Below, one piece after another: positions 24,405 to 35,168 of a stretch of 64,000 nucleotides of DNA (the stretch's first letter is position 1; each line of letters starts with the position of its first letter). A program made the translations under genes and the position numbers. Source of the DNA: Manihot esculenta. Lineage: Eukaryota > Streptophyta > Magnoliopsida > Malpighiales > Euphorbiaceae. A model generated the notes under the pieces. That model was not told the DNA's origin, ran no database searches, and saw only the letters and a list, made by a program, of their open reading frames with translations. Where the stretch lies: positions 13,101,248 through 13,165,247 of the forward strand of contig NC_035162.2 of NCBI RefSeq assembly GCF_001659605.2, in the 5' to 3' direction.

Positions 24405-24505
24405 TCAATTTTTAATCTCTATCTAAACAAAAATCGCAAGCCAAAATAACCAATTCAATTTTCAATCTCCATCTAAACAAAAATCGCAAGCCAAAATAAC
24501 CAATT
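24405..24505. repeat. Tandem duplication, 50-bp unit, two copies
   Basis: ATCTAAACAAAAATCGCAAG occurs at 24421 and again at 24471, followed in both by CCAAAATAACCAATT. The two copies are nearly identical. Confidence 0.9.
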
Positions 24506-25132
24506 ATAAAAGTGGAGTTAAAAAAATTATTTTTTAAAGTTAATCAAAATATTATTTTTATAATTTTAAAAATTATTTATCATTTCTATATATTTTTTAA
24601 ATTAATTAAAATACTAAATTTGTATATTTTAAATTATAAAAATAATATTTTATTATTAACAAAATATAAGTTTAATTAATTTAAAATTTAAAATTTAACT
24701 TATTTAATTTTAAAAAAAGTATAGACATTTAATTGAATTTATTCCTTTCATTAGTTTAAAAGCAATTATGAAGTTAGACAAATGAAACTTTAAATTGGTA
24801 GAATTAATATATAACTATTAACTTTTTAAAAATTGAGGGATGTATATATTATTTTTTACATAATTTAAGGATGAAAAAGTAATTTCTTAAAAAAATAGCA
24901 CGAAGAAGTTGAGATTCCACCCACGGAGGAATGGTAAGGAGAGGCCACAAAAACCAGCTCCCACTCATCTTTTTATCAAATTTTTATTATTTAATGTTAA
25001 TTAAGTTAAAATTTTATGAAATTAACATAGCAAATTGATAACTAAAGAAAAATTAATTTTAGATTTTAATTTGTTTTTATTCTATAAAATCTAAATATCT
25101 CGATAATAAAAAAATCTGAAATGTTTTTCATG

Positions 25133-25324
25133 ATACAAGATGAGCTTAAAATAATATTTATGCATAAAATGTTTAATAATTAAGGTTGAAAACGTGATTT
25201 TCTCCGCATTATTAGATTAGTATCAGCAATACAAGATGAGCTTAAAATAATATTTAGGTTTAAAATGTTTAATAACTAAGGTTGAAAACGTGATTTTCTC
25301 CGCATTATTAGATTAGTATCAGCA
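25133..25324. repeat. Tandem duplication, 96-bp unit, two copies
   Basis: The unit starts ATACAAGATGAGC at 25133 and 25229 and ends TTAGTATCAGCA in both. The copies differ by only a few bases, so the duplication is recent. Confidence 0.92.
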
Positions 25325-27674
25325 CATTTTTTTGCAAAATAATAATTTTAAAATTAAATTATACATTAATTTTTAAATTTTAATATAATTAATATATCAA
25401 TTTCTATATTTTTAAAATTTTCGGTTACACCATTTCATAATCTAATTACGTGTTATTTCATTTATTTTTATCATAAAAAATATAAAAATATTTTTATTAT
25501 CTTTTTAAATTGATAAACTACACTTAAATTCTTAAATTTTAATATAATTAATATATGAATACTAAAATTTAACATATCAATTTCTATATTTTTAAAATCG
25601 ACAGCTACATTTCCCTATAATCTATTCGTCCAAATTAGATATCATTCTATCTATTTTTATCGTAAAATTTTTATTATCTTTTTAAATTGATAAACTATAA
25701 TTAAATTCTTAAATTTTAGTATAATTAATGGATAGTCTCTGTATCTTTAAAATTATAAATTTAAATTCCTCTATAATCATTCAATCCTTATCATAAACTT
25801 AAATTTCTCTATAATCATTCAGTCCTTATCTTTTATGATTTAAGCATTTTGCTCCTCCATTTTTTATTTGAAAAAACACTTAAACCCATTAACTTTTATC
25901 TATAATATCTCATTTAACTAATTTTTATTTTTGTTTTTCAATTTCTATTCATAAAAATATTTTAATAGTTATAAATTTAAAATTTTCAGAAAATACTTAC
26001 AATTTCAACTATTTTTCAGTGGTAATAAATAACATTTAAGTAGATAGTAAATTTTTATGGAGAATATTTAAGTTTAACCATCAACTAGTTTTAAACTAAT
26101 ATTTATAATGGGTGGAAGAATCGTAATTTTAGACGGATTAAATATAAAGAGATCTAGAGATTTAATTTTAAAAATATAAAAATTTATATGTCAATCATAT
26201 TAAAAATCAGGAATCAAAGTATAGTTTATATAATATAAAATTATTCCCTATATTGAAAGGAATTTAAGTGTTTATAAAAATATTTCAGGTATTTTAAATG
26301 TTTATTCTCCTTTTAATCGGTTGACTAATGGAATTATGGATACTAATGAAATTATGGATAAAAATAGAGGTAGGCAGTATCCGATTCAAACAAAAAAATA
26401 CTAACCGAATTAAATTAATTTAAAATTTTGATTTGTAATTTATTCTTTTTTATTTTATTTAATTTTTATTTTCAGAAAATTTAAATATTTTAATTCGATT
26501 CGATTTTATTTAAAAAAATAGTAAATCTGAATCGATTAGTGACAATAGTATATTATTTTTAATAATATAGAGAGATTAGATTATAGTATTAAATTTTAAA
26601 ATACTAAAAATAAATTATAAAAAATTAAAGTCCATTAAAAATTAAATCAATTAAACTAAATCAAATTGAATCAGTTTAGTTCAATTCAAATCAATTTATC
26701 TAAAATCATTTGATTTAGATTTTCACAGACTAAATTTATTTGATTCGGTTTAATTTTAAACTGAATCGACTAAATGCTCACTCAAAATGAAAAGACTTCT
26801 AATTTGAATGTATTGACTATATAGAGATTTAAGTGTTCAATTTTAAAAATATAAAAATTAATCTGTTAATTTTCTTAAAATTTAAGAAGTATAATGTAAT
26901 TTACTTTAATTTTAAATATTAAAATAAAAAAATTTATTCACATTAAATTAATTGCTAAAATATAGCTTTCAAAAAATAAATATGGTATTATATATGCAAT
27001 TCAATAATTAGCATCGAAAATTTTCATTACTTTTATTTTATTCTAACATTAATTTTTTAAAAAAATTTAATTTCTATTAAAACTGCAATTTTATAATTGT
27101 AAAAATAATTTATCACGGTCAAACTAATTATATTTTGCAAATCAATAATATAATTTTCAAAATAACATACGGTTAACAATTAAACTTTTTTTTTTTAAGA
27201 AAAGAAAATTCTTTCTAAAATTAAAATTAGTCGAAGTAATCAAGCTAGCTAACAATCAATATATTTTATAACTTGATTGAAAATTTAATAAACAAATAAA
27301 AAATTATTGAAATAAAATAATTTCATTAATGAATACTTATCAATTAATTTCATCATAAAATATGAAAAAAGAGAGAATTAATTATTGGGAAATCTAATTA
27401 TGTCATGTTAGAATATTTTTTATAAAATAAAATTAGATTTGAGTGATTTTATTAAAATAATTAAGATTATGCAAAAGCAATAAAATAAATGTATTGATAA
27501 AACTTTAAGGGAGATTTTGTTTTTTAATTAGAGGTCAGACTCATATGGCTAAGTCTAATTTTAAATTAGATTGATGAGGTCATGAAAACTACTACACTTA
27601 AATTAAAATTTATTTAAATTTATAATACATAAATTTAAGTTAACCAATTTGAATCAGTCTCAAAATTGATGGTT

Positions 27675-28500
27675 ATTTTTTTTTTTAAACAAAGAGAAGA
27701 AATACATTATTGGCAAATAAAATACAATAAAGATAGGCTTTTGAAAAAAGTAAAAAAACTAAACAAAACCTATAAAGATAAGTCCAATCCAGAAATTAAG
27801 GGACCTCATTCAAACAAAGCATAATTTTAAGATAAACTGAAGCTCTGATCCAACTAAAGGGGATCCAAACGAAAGAGAAACTACTAGCCCATACAAGCAT
27901 TACCGAGCCTTCTTCTATCAAAGACAGACCGAAATATAGAGTATCAAAGCACAAAGCTATAAGAGATATTAGACGCCAATAAAGACTACAAAAAAGTACA
28001 ATTATAGAGGAAGATAGTAAAAACAAATTCAACTGATAGACTAAATAGAACCCGACCATCTCAATCTCATATAAATATAAGAGAACCGAGAGGTCGATGA
28101 AAAGTGGCACCTTAACGTCCTTTTAAGTATTTAATACAAGAGAAAAGACGGAGCCCATAAGATCTAACTCTGCAACAGCCAAAAGCGGCAAAGAAGGCAG
28201 AGTCTCCACCATCCTCAACCTGCACAAAAACCATCAACAAAGAAAATTAACATGCAGGGGAAATCTCACTAAAAATATAATATTAAAATATAGATCGAGG
28301 GAAGACTAGCGCATGTCTTTTAAAAAAATCTAAAAGACAAAAAAAATATCTACAATTCTCGGGAGAGGGGAGAGCAGGGCTGCACCATCAAGAGGAAAAA
28401 ATAATCGGGCTGAAAAAACCGAGATCACACCAACACTAATGAAAAGGAAGAAAACCTTTGGAAAAAATCAAAGAGAAAAAGGCTTTCAATCACTTTGGAT
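27675..28500 (-). mobile_element. Retroposon (LINE-like) 3' end, minus strand
   Basis: Read on the minus strand, a region less AT-rich than its flanks ends with a 12-A run (27677-27688 on the plus strand as T), consistent with a poly(A)-ended retroposon. The 104-codon minus-strand ORF at 27796-28110 is Leu/Ile/Phe-rich and typical of translated LINE 3' UTR rather than a real protein. No reverse transcriptase motif is visible, so the element is 5'-truncated or is a SINE-like derivative. Confidence 0.4.
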
Positions 28501-30840
28501 TGTTATTACTTAACTAAGGTGTATTTTTAAAAATAACTTTTTTTTATAGGAAATATAGTAATGAAAGGCTCCAATATGGTCTTACCATATTGAATTTGAT
28601 AGCTTGATGTTAAATTATATAAGGCTAGACTTTTAATAATAAATTTAAATTTAATAATTTTATAAATAATATAAAAATATTTCAAAAATTTTATGAATAA
28701 TTGTTATTTAGTTAATATTTTATATTAAAAAAAAGATGATACCACAAATAAAAATGAACTATTAAACATTTTTAAACACTTCTTAAAGAATTAAAAGTAT
28801 AAATTTAATAAAAAAAACTTATATTTAGAAGGAGAGGAGAGAGAAGAAGTAAAGAGGAAGCATTTTTTCCTTTTTGAAGTGATTCCAAAGAGTTCTATTT
28901 ATTATTTTTCTTTATATATATAATAAGAAAAACACAAGACTATTTTGTGAGTAAAATTTTTTATATTTAAATTAATAGAAAATTCAATGATGTACTTAGT
29001 GAAAGAGTCAATAATTCTAGTAGGACAATAATTTTATATTTGACTTTTAATTACTTAGAATTCTATTTAAAATAATACTCAAAATAACTTGTAAACTATT
29101 CGAGTATTGGGTCTTTTTTATTTGAACTTTTGAATTCAAATCAATTCCTTAATAGGTATTATGTTAAATCAATTTTATTTCTTTTATTTGTTTGGCATAG
29201 AAGTCAAGTCTAGTGTATTATATTAAATCAATTTTATTTCTTTTATCTATGACAATAAATCTAGTTTATGTTAAATGAGGTCAAAATTTAGTATTTTTGT
29301 TGCCTTCCCCTACCGTGGATAGGAGAAGAGCTTACATATTTGTTTTTGGTTGATTTTCCATCGATGATAAATTTCCCTATCCTTCCATCAACAAGAGAGG
29401 AGCTAGAAGCCTTAAGTGCTAGGCCTGACCGATTTCCTTTCGTTTGGCGGTGGGAGGGAAAGGATAAGAATTGATTCACCCGGTGGAGGAGTTTGTTTAC
29501 CTTCTAGTGGTTGTTCTTTTTTCTATTTTGATATGTTTTCGCTACTTTTGGGCTTATAGTGTAAGATGTTATGAAATTTAGCTCCCAACTTTTGACAGAG
29601 TCTATGTTTGTTTCTTTTGAGGAATTCTATTTATCTTATGACAGGTTCTTCTTACGTGATTGGATGCAAACATCTTTGTGTGATTATGCTTTATTGGTGT
29701 CTTCATACCCTAGGTTAAATGTGATTCTGCTTTATTAGTGATCTTCATACTCTAGGTTAAAGGAATATAAGAGATTGAGTTCTGTCTATCCCTTCCAAGT
29801 ATTTTCCTTTAATATTCAAAGTAAAAGCTAATTTAAAAATTTTCAAGTTTGTACTTAGATTTTGATTTTGGTTTTATGATGTGGGTATGGAAAGACTGAA
29901 AAATTCAAACCGCTTATAATGCGAGTTCATTCAGTGGATTATCAGATAATATTATTGTAGCACATGATTTGTATTCTTCATTTAATTAAAATGAGAATGG
30001 TTGATTCGATGGTTAATCTTCTCTAATTTGATTATTGGGTAAGTTAATTAAATTAAATTGAATTTTTTTTATTATGTTATGAACCCTATTATCAATCTTG
30101 CTCAATGGGGCATACTAATTTATATTTTATGTGCCTATTAAAAAAAAAAATTTAGACAATTAATTATATCTTTCACAACTCTATTTTGAAAATTATGTAT
30201 TGCTAAATTATCCATTTTAAAATTTATTGTGTAAATTAAAAAAAAAAATAATTGAAGATGAACATAATCGTCTAATTTTTCATAAAAGTCTTTGTAAACA
30301 TTGAGAATTTCCTCTAGAATTACATTAACCAAAATTGATTTTTTTTTGCCAGAACCAAAATTGATTTGAATGAAAAGATTTTGAAAGAACTGCTAGAAAT
30401 AGTATTATAATAGCAACAAGTTGGAGTTAGGTTTCTTGCCAAAATTTTCTCAAGTGTTGGAGAAAACAAATAATAAAAATAAAAAAAAATAAAAAAATGA
30501 TAATATTTATATTAAGTCATATAAATATAGCTAAAACTATAAATTTCATACGCTAAAGTCAAATCTTTTATTTATTTTATGATAAAAAATCTAAATAAAT
30601 TTTTATAAAATTACATAATATTTTAATTTATTTTAAATTAAAAAAATTATATTCTTTCTTTTTAGATAAGAGAATTGATTTAAAAATTTTAATTAATTAA
30701 ATTCTTATAAAATTCTTTATTTTTTCCTAATAAATGTTAGGATTTTTTTTAATCAACTGGGCCGAAAGATTGTAATATCATGAACTTGTTTTTTGGCCCA
30801 CTTGGGTGGCTCTAGTCAACTGTCTATTTGAATTCCAGGT
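28501..30840. other. AT-rich intergenic DNA with retroposon-like segments
   Basis: 29290-29800 is more GC-balanced and looks transposon-derived (plain sequence with no gene motif). A 42-bp unit beginning GTGATTATGCTTTATT is repeated in tandem at 29679 and 29721. An ATTAAATCAATTTTATTTCTTTTAT phrase occurs at about 29163 and again at about 29221. No gene is supported. Confidence 0.45.
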
Positions 30841-31095
30841 TTATGATATCCAGCCAGTCACTGGTCCAAGAAGACGCCGAGAAATCTCGTTGGAAGTTTC
30901 CGGCTCTTTCCCTTCACAGTGGCCTACTTCCTCCAACAAATTTTATTAATTGCGTGTCTCATATCCAAAAACGTGCCTTCTGACCACAACGAACCTGCTG
31001 CCTGCCATTATTGATTCCCTGTTCTCTGCTCATCAGCCCAATTTATAGACTTCTCCTTTATGCTTTTGCTCCATTACTTTCGGCCTCTAGCACAA

Positions 31096-31104
31096 ATGAG
31101 CTGA
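31096..31104 (+). promoter_or_regulatory. Two-codon upstream ORF before the receptor-like kinase
   Basis: ATG AGC TGA ends one base before the kinase start ATG at 31106. Its context is weak (C at -3, A at +4), while the kinase ATG has G at -3 and G at +4, so most ribosomes would be expected to scan past it. A minimal upstream ORF so close could still reduce translation. Confidence 0.5.
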
Positions 31105-31105
31105 A

Positions 31106-32959
31106 ATGGGCAACAAGCTTTTCTCTTCCTTCTTCTTTTTCTTCTTCTTCATAATTTACTCCATTTGTTCCATTTCAGCCTCTTCATCCTGTCCCATAGA
31201 TCTCAGTTATGTTCAAACCATCCCATGGGATTCATCTGGGTGTCGTAAGCCTGATAGGGGACATTGCTGTTTGACTCTTCTTAGCCTCTTTGGCATGGGA
31301 ATAGCTCAGCATCTTAGAGAGACCTCTATGTTTCAACTGCCTGATGCTAATGCTTCCTCTTCTTGCCTCTCTGATTTTCAAACCAGGCTTTCTGCTATGT
31401 CCATTGATCCGTCATTAGTCCCTTTATGCTTCAACAACTCTAATCAATTTGTTGGTAATGCTTCTAGTTGTGTTGGAATTTTTACTACCCAAGATTGGAC
31501 AGAGAAGGTGGGTCCAATCACCCCATTGCAGACTTCTTGTAAAGGAGATGTATCAGGATTAACTCAGTGCAGCTCCTGTCTTGATGCTGGCCAAAAGGTG
31601 ACCTCCCAGTTGACGAGTTTAGATCCAGATGCCAATTCAAAATGCTTTTATTTCACCTGTTTGTATGCTGCTGCAATTGTTAATGAGCTTGGACCAATGG
31701 ATCCCAAAACAGCTGCTTGCATGCTGGGCTTGCCATTGACAGGCTCAGCAACTAACAACACATCCAAAAGTTCCAGCAAAGATAAGTCTCTAAAAGTGGT
31801 CTTCGGATTCACAGGAGCGGCTGTTGGTTCTTTGCTTGCTGGTGGACTAATTCTCTGGTACAGGAGATGGCACAAGAGGAAGAAGCTTAATGCTTCACAC
31901 GAGCAATATGTGAGCAGTTTCAGAACCGGCGTGTTGCCTAACTCAGGTGCAAAATGGTTTAACTTATCAGAACTCGAACGAGCTACTAAAGGATTTTCGA
32001 AGAGGAACTTCATTGGTCAAGGCACTTATGGGGTTGTGTATAAAGGCATTCTAGCAGATGGAACTACGGTTGCAGTGAAGCAAATGCAAGATTTGGATTC
32101 ACAGGGAGATGAAGAATTCTCCAATGAAGTTGAGATCATAAGCAAAATCAGACACAGAAATCTTCTTTCTCTTCGAGGTTGCTGCGTTACAAGCGATATC
32201 TTGGAAGGCAAAAGGAGATATCTCGTCTATGATTTCATGTCCAACGGTAGCCTGAGTGACCATTTGTCCGGCGACCACAGCAGGACGCAACTGAGTTGGC
32301 CTCAGAGAAAGAACATTCTCCTTGACGTGGCCAAAGGACTCGCTTACTTGCACTACGGTCTGAAACCTGCCATTTATCACCGAGACATCAAGACCACAAA
32401 CATACTACTGGACATGGAAATGAAAGCAAAAGTTGCAGACTTTGGGTTGGCGAAGCAAAGCTTGGAAGGCCAGTCACATCTCACCACAAGAGTGGCCGGA
32501 ACCCATGGCTACTTAGCACCGGAATATGCTCTCTACGGTCAGTTAACAGAGAAAAGCGATGTCTACAGCTTTGGAATTGTGATTCTTGAAGTAATGAGCG
32601 GAAGGAAAGTGCTTGATACGTCGAATTCTTCGTTTCTTTTGATTACTGATTGGGCATGGACGTTGGCAAAATCTGGGAAAATAGAGAAAATTTTTGATGA
32701 ATCTATAAGGGAGGAGGGACCCAAAGGGGTGATGGAGAGATTTGTTCATGTTGGGATTCTTTGTGCACATGTAATGGTGGCATTTAGACCTACCATTGCT
32801 GAAGCTCTTAGAATGCTAGAGGGTGACATTGACATCCCACAGTTACCTGACAGACCAATGCCGCTCGGCCACGAAGCATTTAGATCGTCTCTCTTGTGTA
32901 GTAACAGTTCAAGTGAAAGATCAAGAACCACCAGCAGTTCCAGTAAAAGCTTAGTGTAG
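31106..32959 (+). CDS. Receptor-like protein kinase with cysteine-rich (SPARK-type) ectodomain, At1g11050-like
   Basis: Single-exon plasma-membrane receptor kinase of 617 residues. Residues 1-25 are a hydrophobic signal peptide (long Phe run, then ISA before SSSC). Residues 26-205 form a Cys-rich extracellular domain (CRKPDRGHCCLTLLSLFG, CFNNSNQF, CSSCLDAGQKVTSQ, CFYFTCLYAA) of the type called SPARK. The membrane helix is at about 230-250 (VVFGFTGAAVGSLLAGG). The Ser/Thr kinase covers about 290-575: glycine loop GQGTYGVVYKG, Lys-325 in VAVKQM, HRD Asp-427 (YHRDIKTTN), DFG at 445-447 and APEYALYG. All catalytic residues are present, so it is an active RD-type kinase by sequence. The Ser-rich tail is a possible phosphorylation region. 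The ligand is not known to me. The closest Arabidopsis gene by memory is At1g11050. Intact. Confidence 0.93.
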   Translation: MGNKLFSSFFFFFFFIIYSICSISASSSCPIDLSYVQTIPWDSSGCRKPDRGHCCLTLLSLFGMGIAQHLRETSMFQLPDANASSSCLSDFQTRLSAMSIDPSLVPLCFNNSNQFVGNASSCVGIFTTQDWTEKVGPITPLQTSCKGDVSGLTQCSSCLDAGQKVTSQLTSLDPDANSKCFYFTCLYAAAIVNELGPMDPKTAACMLGLPLTGSATNNTSKSSSKDKSLKVVFGFTGAAVGSLLAGGLILWYRRWHKRKKLNASHEQYVSSFRTGVLPNSGAKWFNLSELERATKGFSKRNFIGQGTYGVVYKGILADGTTVAVKQMQDLDSQGDEEFSNEVEIISKIRHRNLLSLRGCCVTSDILEGKRRYLVYDFMSNGSLSDHLSGDHSRTQLSWPQRKNILLDVAKGLAYLHYGLKPAIYHRDIKTTNILLDMEMKAKVADFGLAKQSLEGQSHLTTRVAGTHGYLAPEYALYGQLTEKSDVYSFGIVILEVMSGRKVLDTSNSSFLLITDWAWTLAKSGKIEKIFDESIREEGPKGVMERFVHVGILCAHVMVAFRPTIAEALRMLEGDIDIPQLPDRPMPLGHEAFRSSLLCSNSSSERSRTTSSSSKSLV

Positions 32960-33088
32960 ATTGTGGATAAGTTGAGATTTCTTGGATTTGATTAATCTTT
33001 GTTTGGTCAGAAAATTCAAAATTCTATCTGCTAGCTGACTTTTGATCTGAATTTCTATTTTGAATTTATACATTCAGTGATGGGCTAG

Positions 33089-33113
33089 TTTTTTTTTTTT
33101 TTTTTTTTTTTTT
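33089..33113 (+). repeat. Poly(T) run of 25
   Basis: Twenty-five T in the 3' flank of the kinase gene, about 130 bp after the stop. It could be a slippage-prone microsatellite or the reverse-strand poly(A) of a tiny retroposon. Confidence 0.9.
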
Positions 33114-35168
33114 AATTATTTTCATGCTGTAAATATTATGCACGTGGTAATGTTATTGAAAAATATATTAATTAATCATATTTGCTGGGAATATTTCTTT
33201 TATTTATGATCAGCTTTCACGGCAAAAGTTGATTTTTAAGCTTTGACAATTCTTACTTCTTTGGGTCAAAGTTGTAGCAGTTTGATAGCCACTTGTATTG
33301 AAAGTCAAAACAATGGTAGTAATTATCTGAATATTTTCCATTTAATTTTGTTTTCTAAATTTGTAATTGCAAATTAGCATATTGATTCTTTTTAATTTAA
33401 ATAAATTTCATTTAAAAAAAATTGGAATGATGAATGATTTTATAAAAATTTTATATAATTTATTTTTTAAGAAAAATTGAATTATTTCATATAAAGTTAT
33501 TTACTCTTATAAAAATAGTATGGTTAGTTTAAAAAAAGTCGTATAGTTAATGGAATAGTGTTAATAAAGAATTTTATGAAAAAAAATTAGAGAGAAACTG
33601 TGAATTTATTTGAGAAATTAATAATCCAAACAACATTAGTTAAAATATTTGAGAGAATTTTTTATATCAAGAGTCTAAAAAGTATTATTATGTAATTTTA
33701 TAAAATTCATTTTAAATTCCATTAAAATCAAACAAGCTCTTAAGCAACCAAACAAAGGATAAGTTTTATTTCTTTGCATGATATGTTGGTAATGATCTTA
33801 ACAGCAGCGGGATAAAAAAAAATCCCAGTTCCTCTTTAAGTTATTATAGCTTGATACTGTGGTATTACTCAGAAATATACGATCTTTAAATGGATCACTA
33901 ATAATTGTGAATGTGGAAAGGAAGTTGCAGCTACAAAAGGATGAGATGTAGGGAAAGAGTCCAAGAATTCTTCTCAGGTGTACAATCAAGGAAAACTGGA
34001 AGTGCCAAAGATGAGATTTGGCAAGGAAGCAGCAATAAGAAATTGTAATGAATCATCCATAGGGTCAGTCCAATTCCATTCATTAAAAGATATATTAATA
34101 CTAAAGAACATATCTTTTAATCAAAAAATATTTTACCCAAAGAGACGTATATGATCAAAAGATATATTCATTAGTATTTTTTTTTCTATATAAAAAGAAA
34201 TTTAAAAAAAGAAATGGGGGCATTTCTTGGATTTTTTTTTTGCACATAACAATAAAACATATAAAAAAAATTATTTTTAGAAAAAAAGTATACGCATTTT
34301 GATTTTCATTCTGAAGTTGGCTCTCATTTAATCAAAGATGAAAATTTTTAATTCTATGAAAAAGTACAGAGCGTAAAATACTTTATATATATTTAGAAAT
34401 TAATGATATAAATAATGACGATATTAAGATATTATGTACAAATATGAATTGAAATTGTGGAATTCATGTATATGAAACAATGTGTTGAATCGTCCGACCA
34501 TTTCTTCAGCAGCAAAATAAATAACTCCATCCCAGCTATGGATATTTGAGGATCTACAGAAACTCTGCCTTTCCTCAAAGCGAAATCGATTGCACAGCTC
34601 GGAGATACCTGCTTGTTAGTTGTGAGGAATTTTCCTTTTCTTTTCTTTTTTTTCATAATTCTTAGTTCGCCATCCACTTCGATCACTTTTTGTCAAGTTA
34701 TTTATTTTCACCATTCAATAAATACTAGTAAAAGGAAAAAACAATGGAGACGCAACGCCATCATTTAGTAGAGCAGGAGCCCATTTTCCAAAGACGCCAT
34801 TCAGACAAATTTTTCGTTTGCATTGTAGTGTAAAATATTGACATTGATTATGGTGTTGTATCCTAAGAATCAAAAAGCTGCTCATTCAAAAGGCTCCAAT
34901 TGTTTGAAAATTCATAAATTTCTCTATAGAACTCTTGATTGAATCGATGCTACTAGATTAGTATATAGAAAGACACTTGCACCCAAACTGAACAGGCGAA
35001 GCAGAAATTGTTACTGAAACAAAAATTTACTCTTTTTTTTTTTTTTCCCGAATGCAGGAAAATAAGTCCCATCTATCTTCTGGGCACCGTACAAATGACT
35101 AGTTTCAGAGTTGGATCTAATAAATCTCGCAAACACTTGACAAAGCATGACGATAGGATCCAATCCCC
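33114..35168. other. Intergenic DNA
   Basis: AT-rich to 34400. A minus-strand ORF at 34432-34686 has moderately protein-like content (ALRKGRVSVDPQISIAGMEL) but no recognisable domain, and I do not call it. 34700-35168 is unremarkable and probably includes the 3' UTR of the KCP2 gene. Confidence 0.4.

Larger units (their letters stand above)
24019..27674. other. AT-rich intergenic DNA with many local duplications
   Basis: No gene seen. 25330-25760 contains about three decayed copies of a 160-170-bp unit built around CTTAAATTTTAATATAATTAATATAT followed by TTTTTATC, and 26380-26800 has repeated TGATTCGGTTTAATT-like phrases. Both look like degenerate transposon or satellite sequence. Tandem pairs at 24405-24505 and 25133-25324 are listed separately. 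Confidence 0.55.

Noticed and set aside
27796..28110. Minus-strand ORF of 104 codons, very hydrophobic
   Set aside because: Looks like a membrane protein, but Leu/Ile/Phe-rich frames are typical of AT/T-rich retroposon 3' UTR, and a poly(A) run follows. No conserved feature.
34432..34686. Minus-strand ORF of 84 codons (FALRKGRVSVDPQISIAG)
   Set aside because: Somewhat protein-like, but no domain, no splice partners and no family recognised. Kept only as a remark in the intergenic entry.
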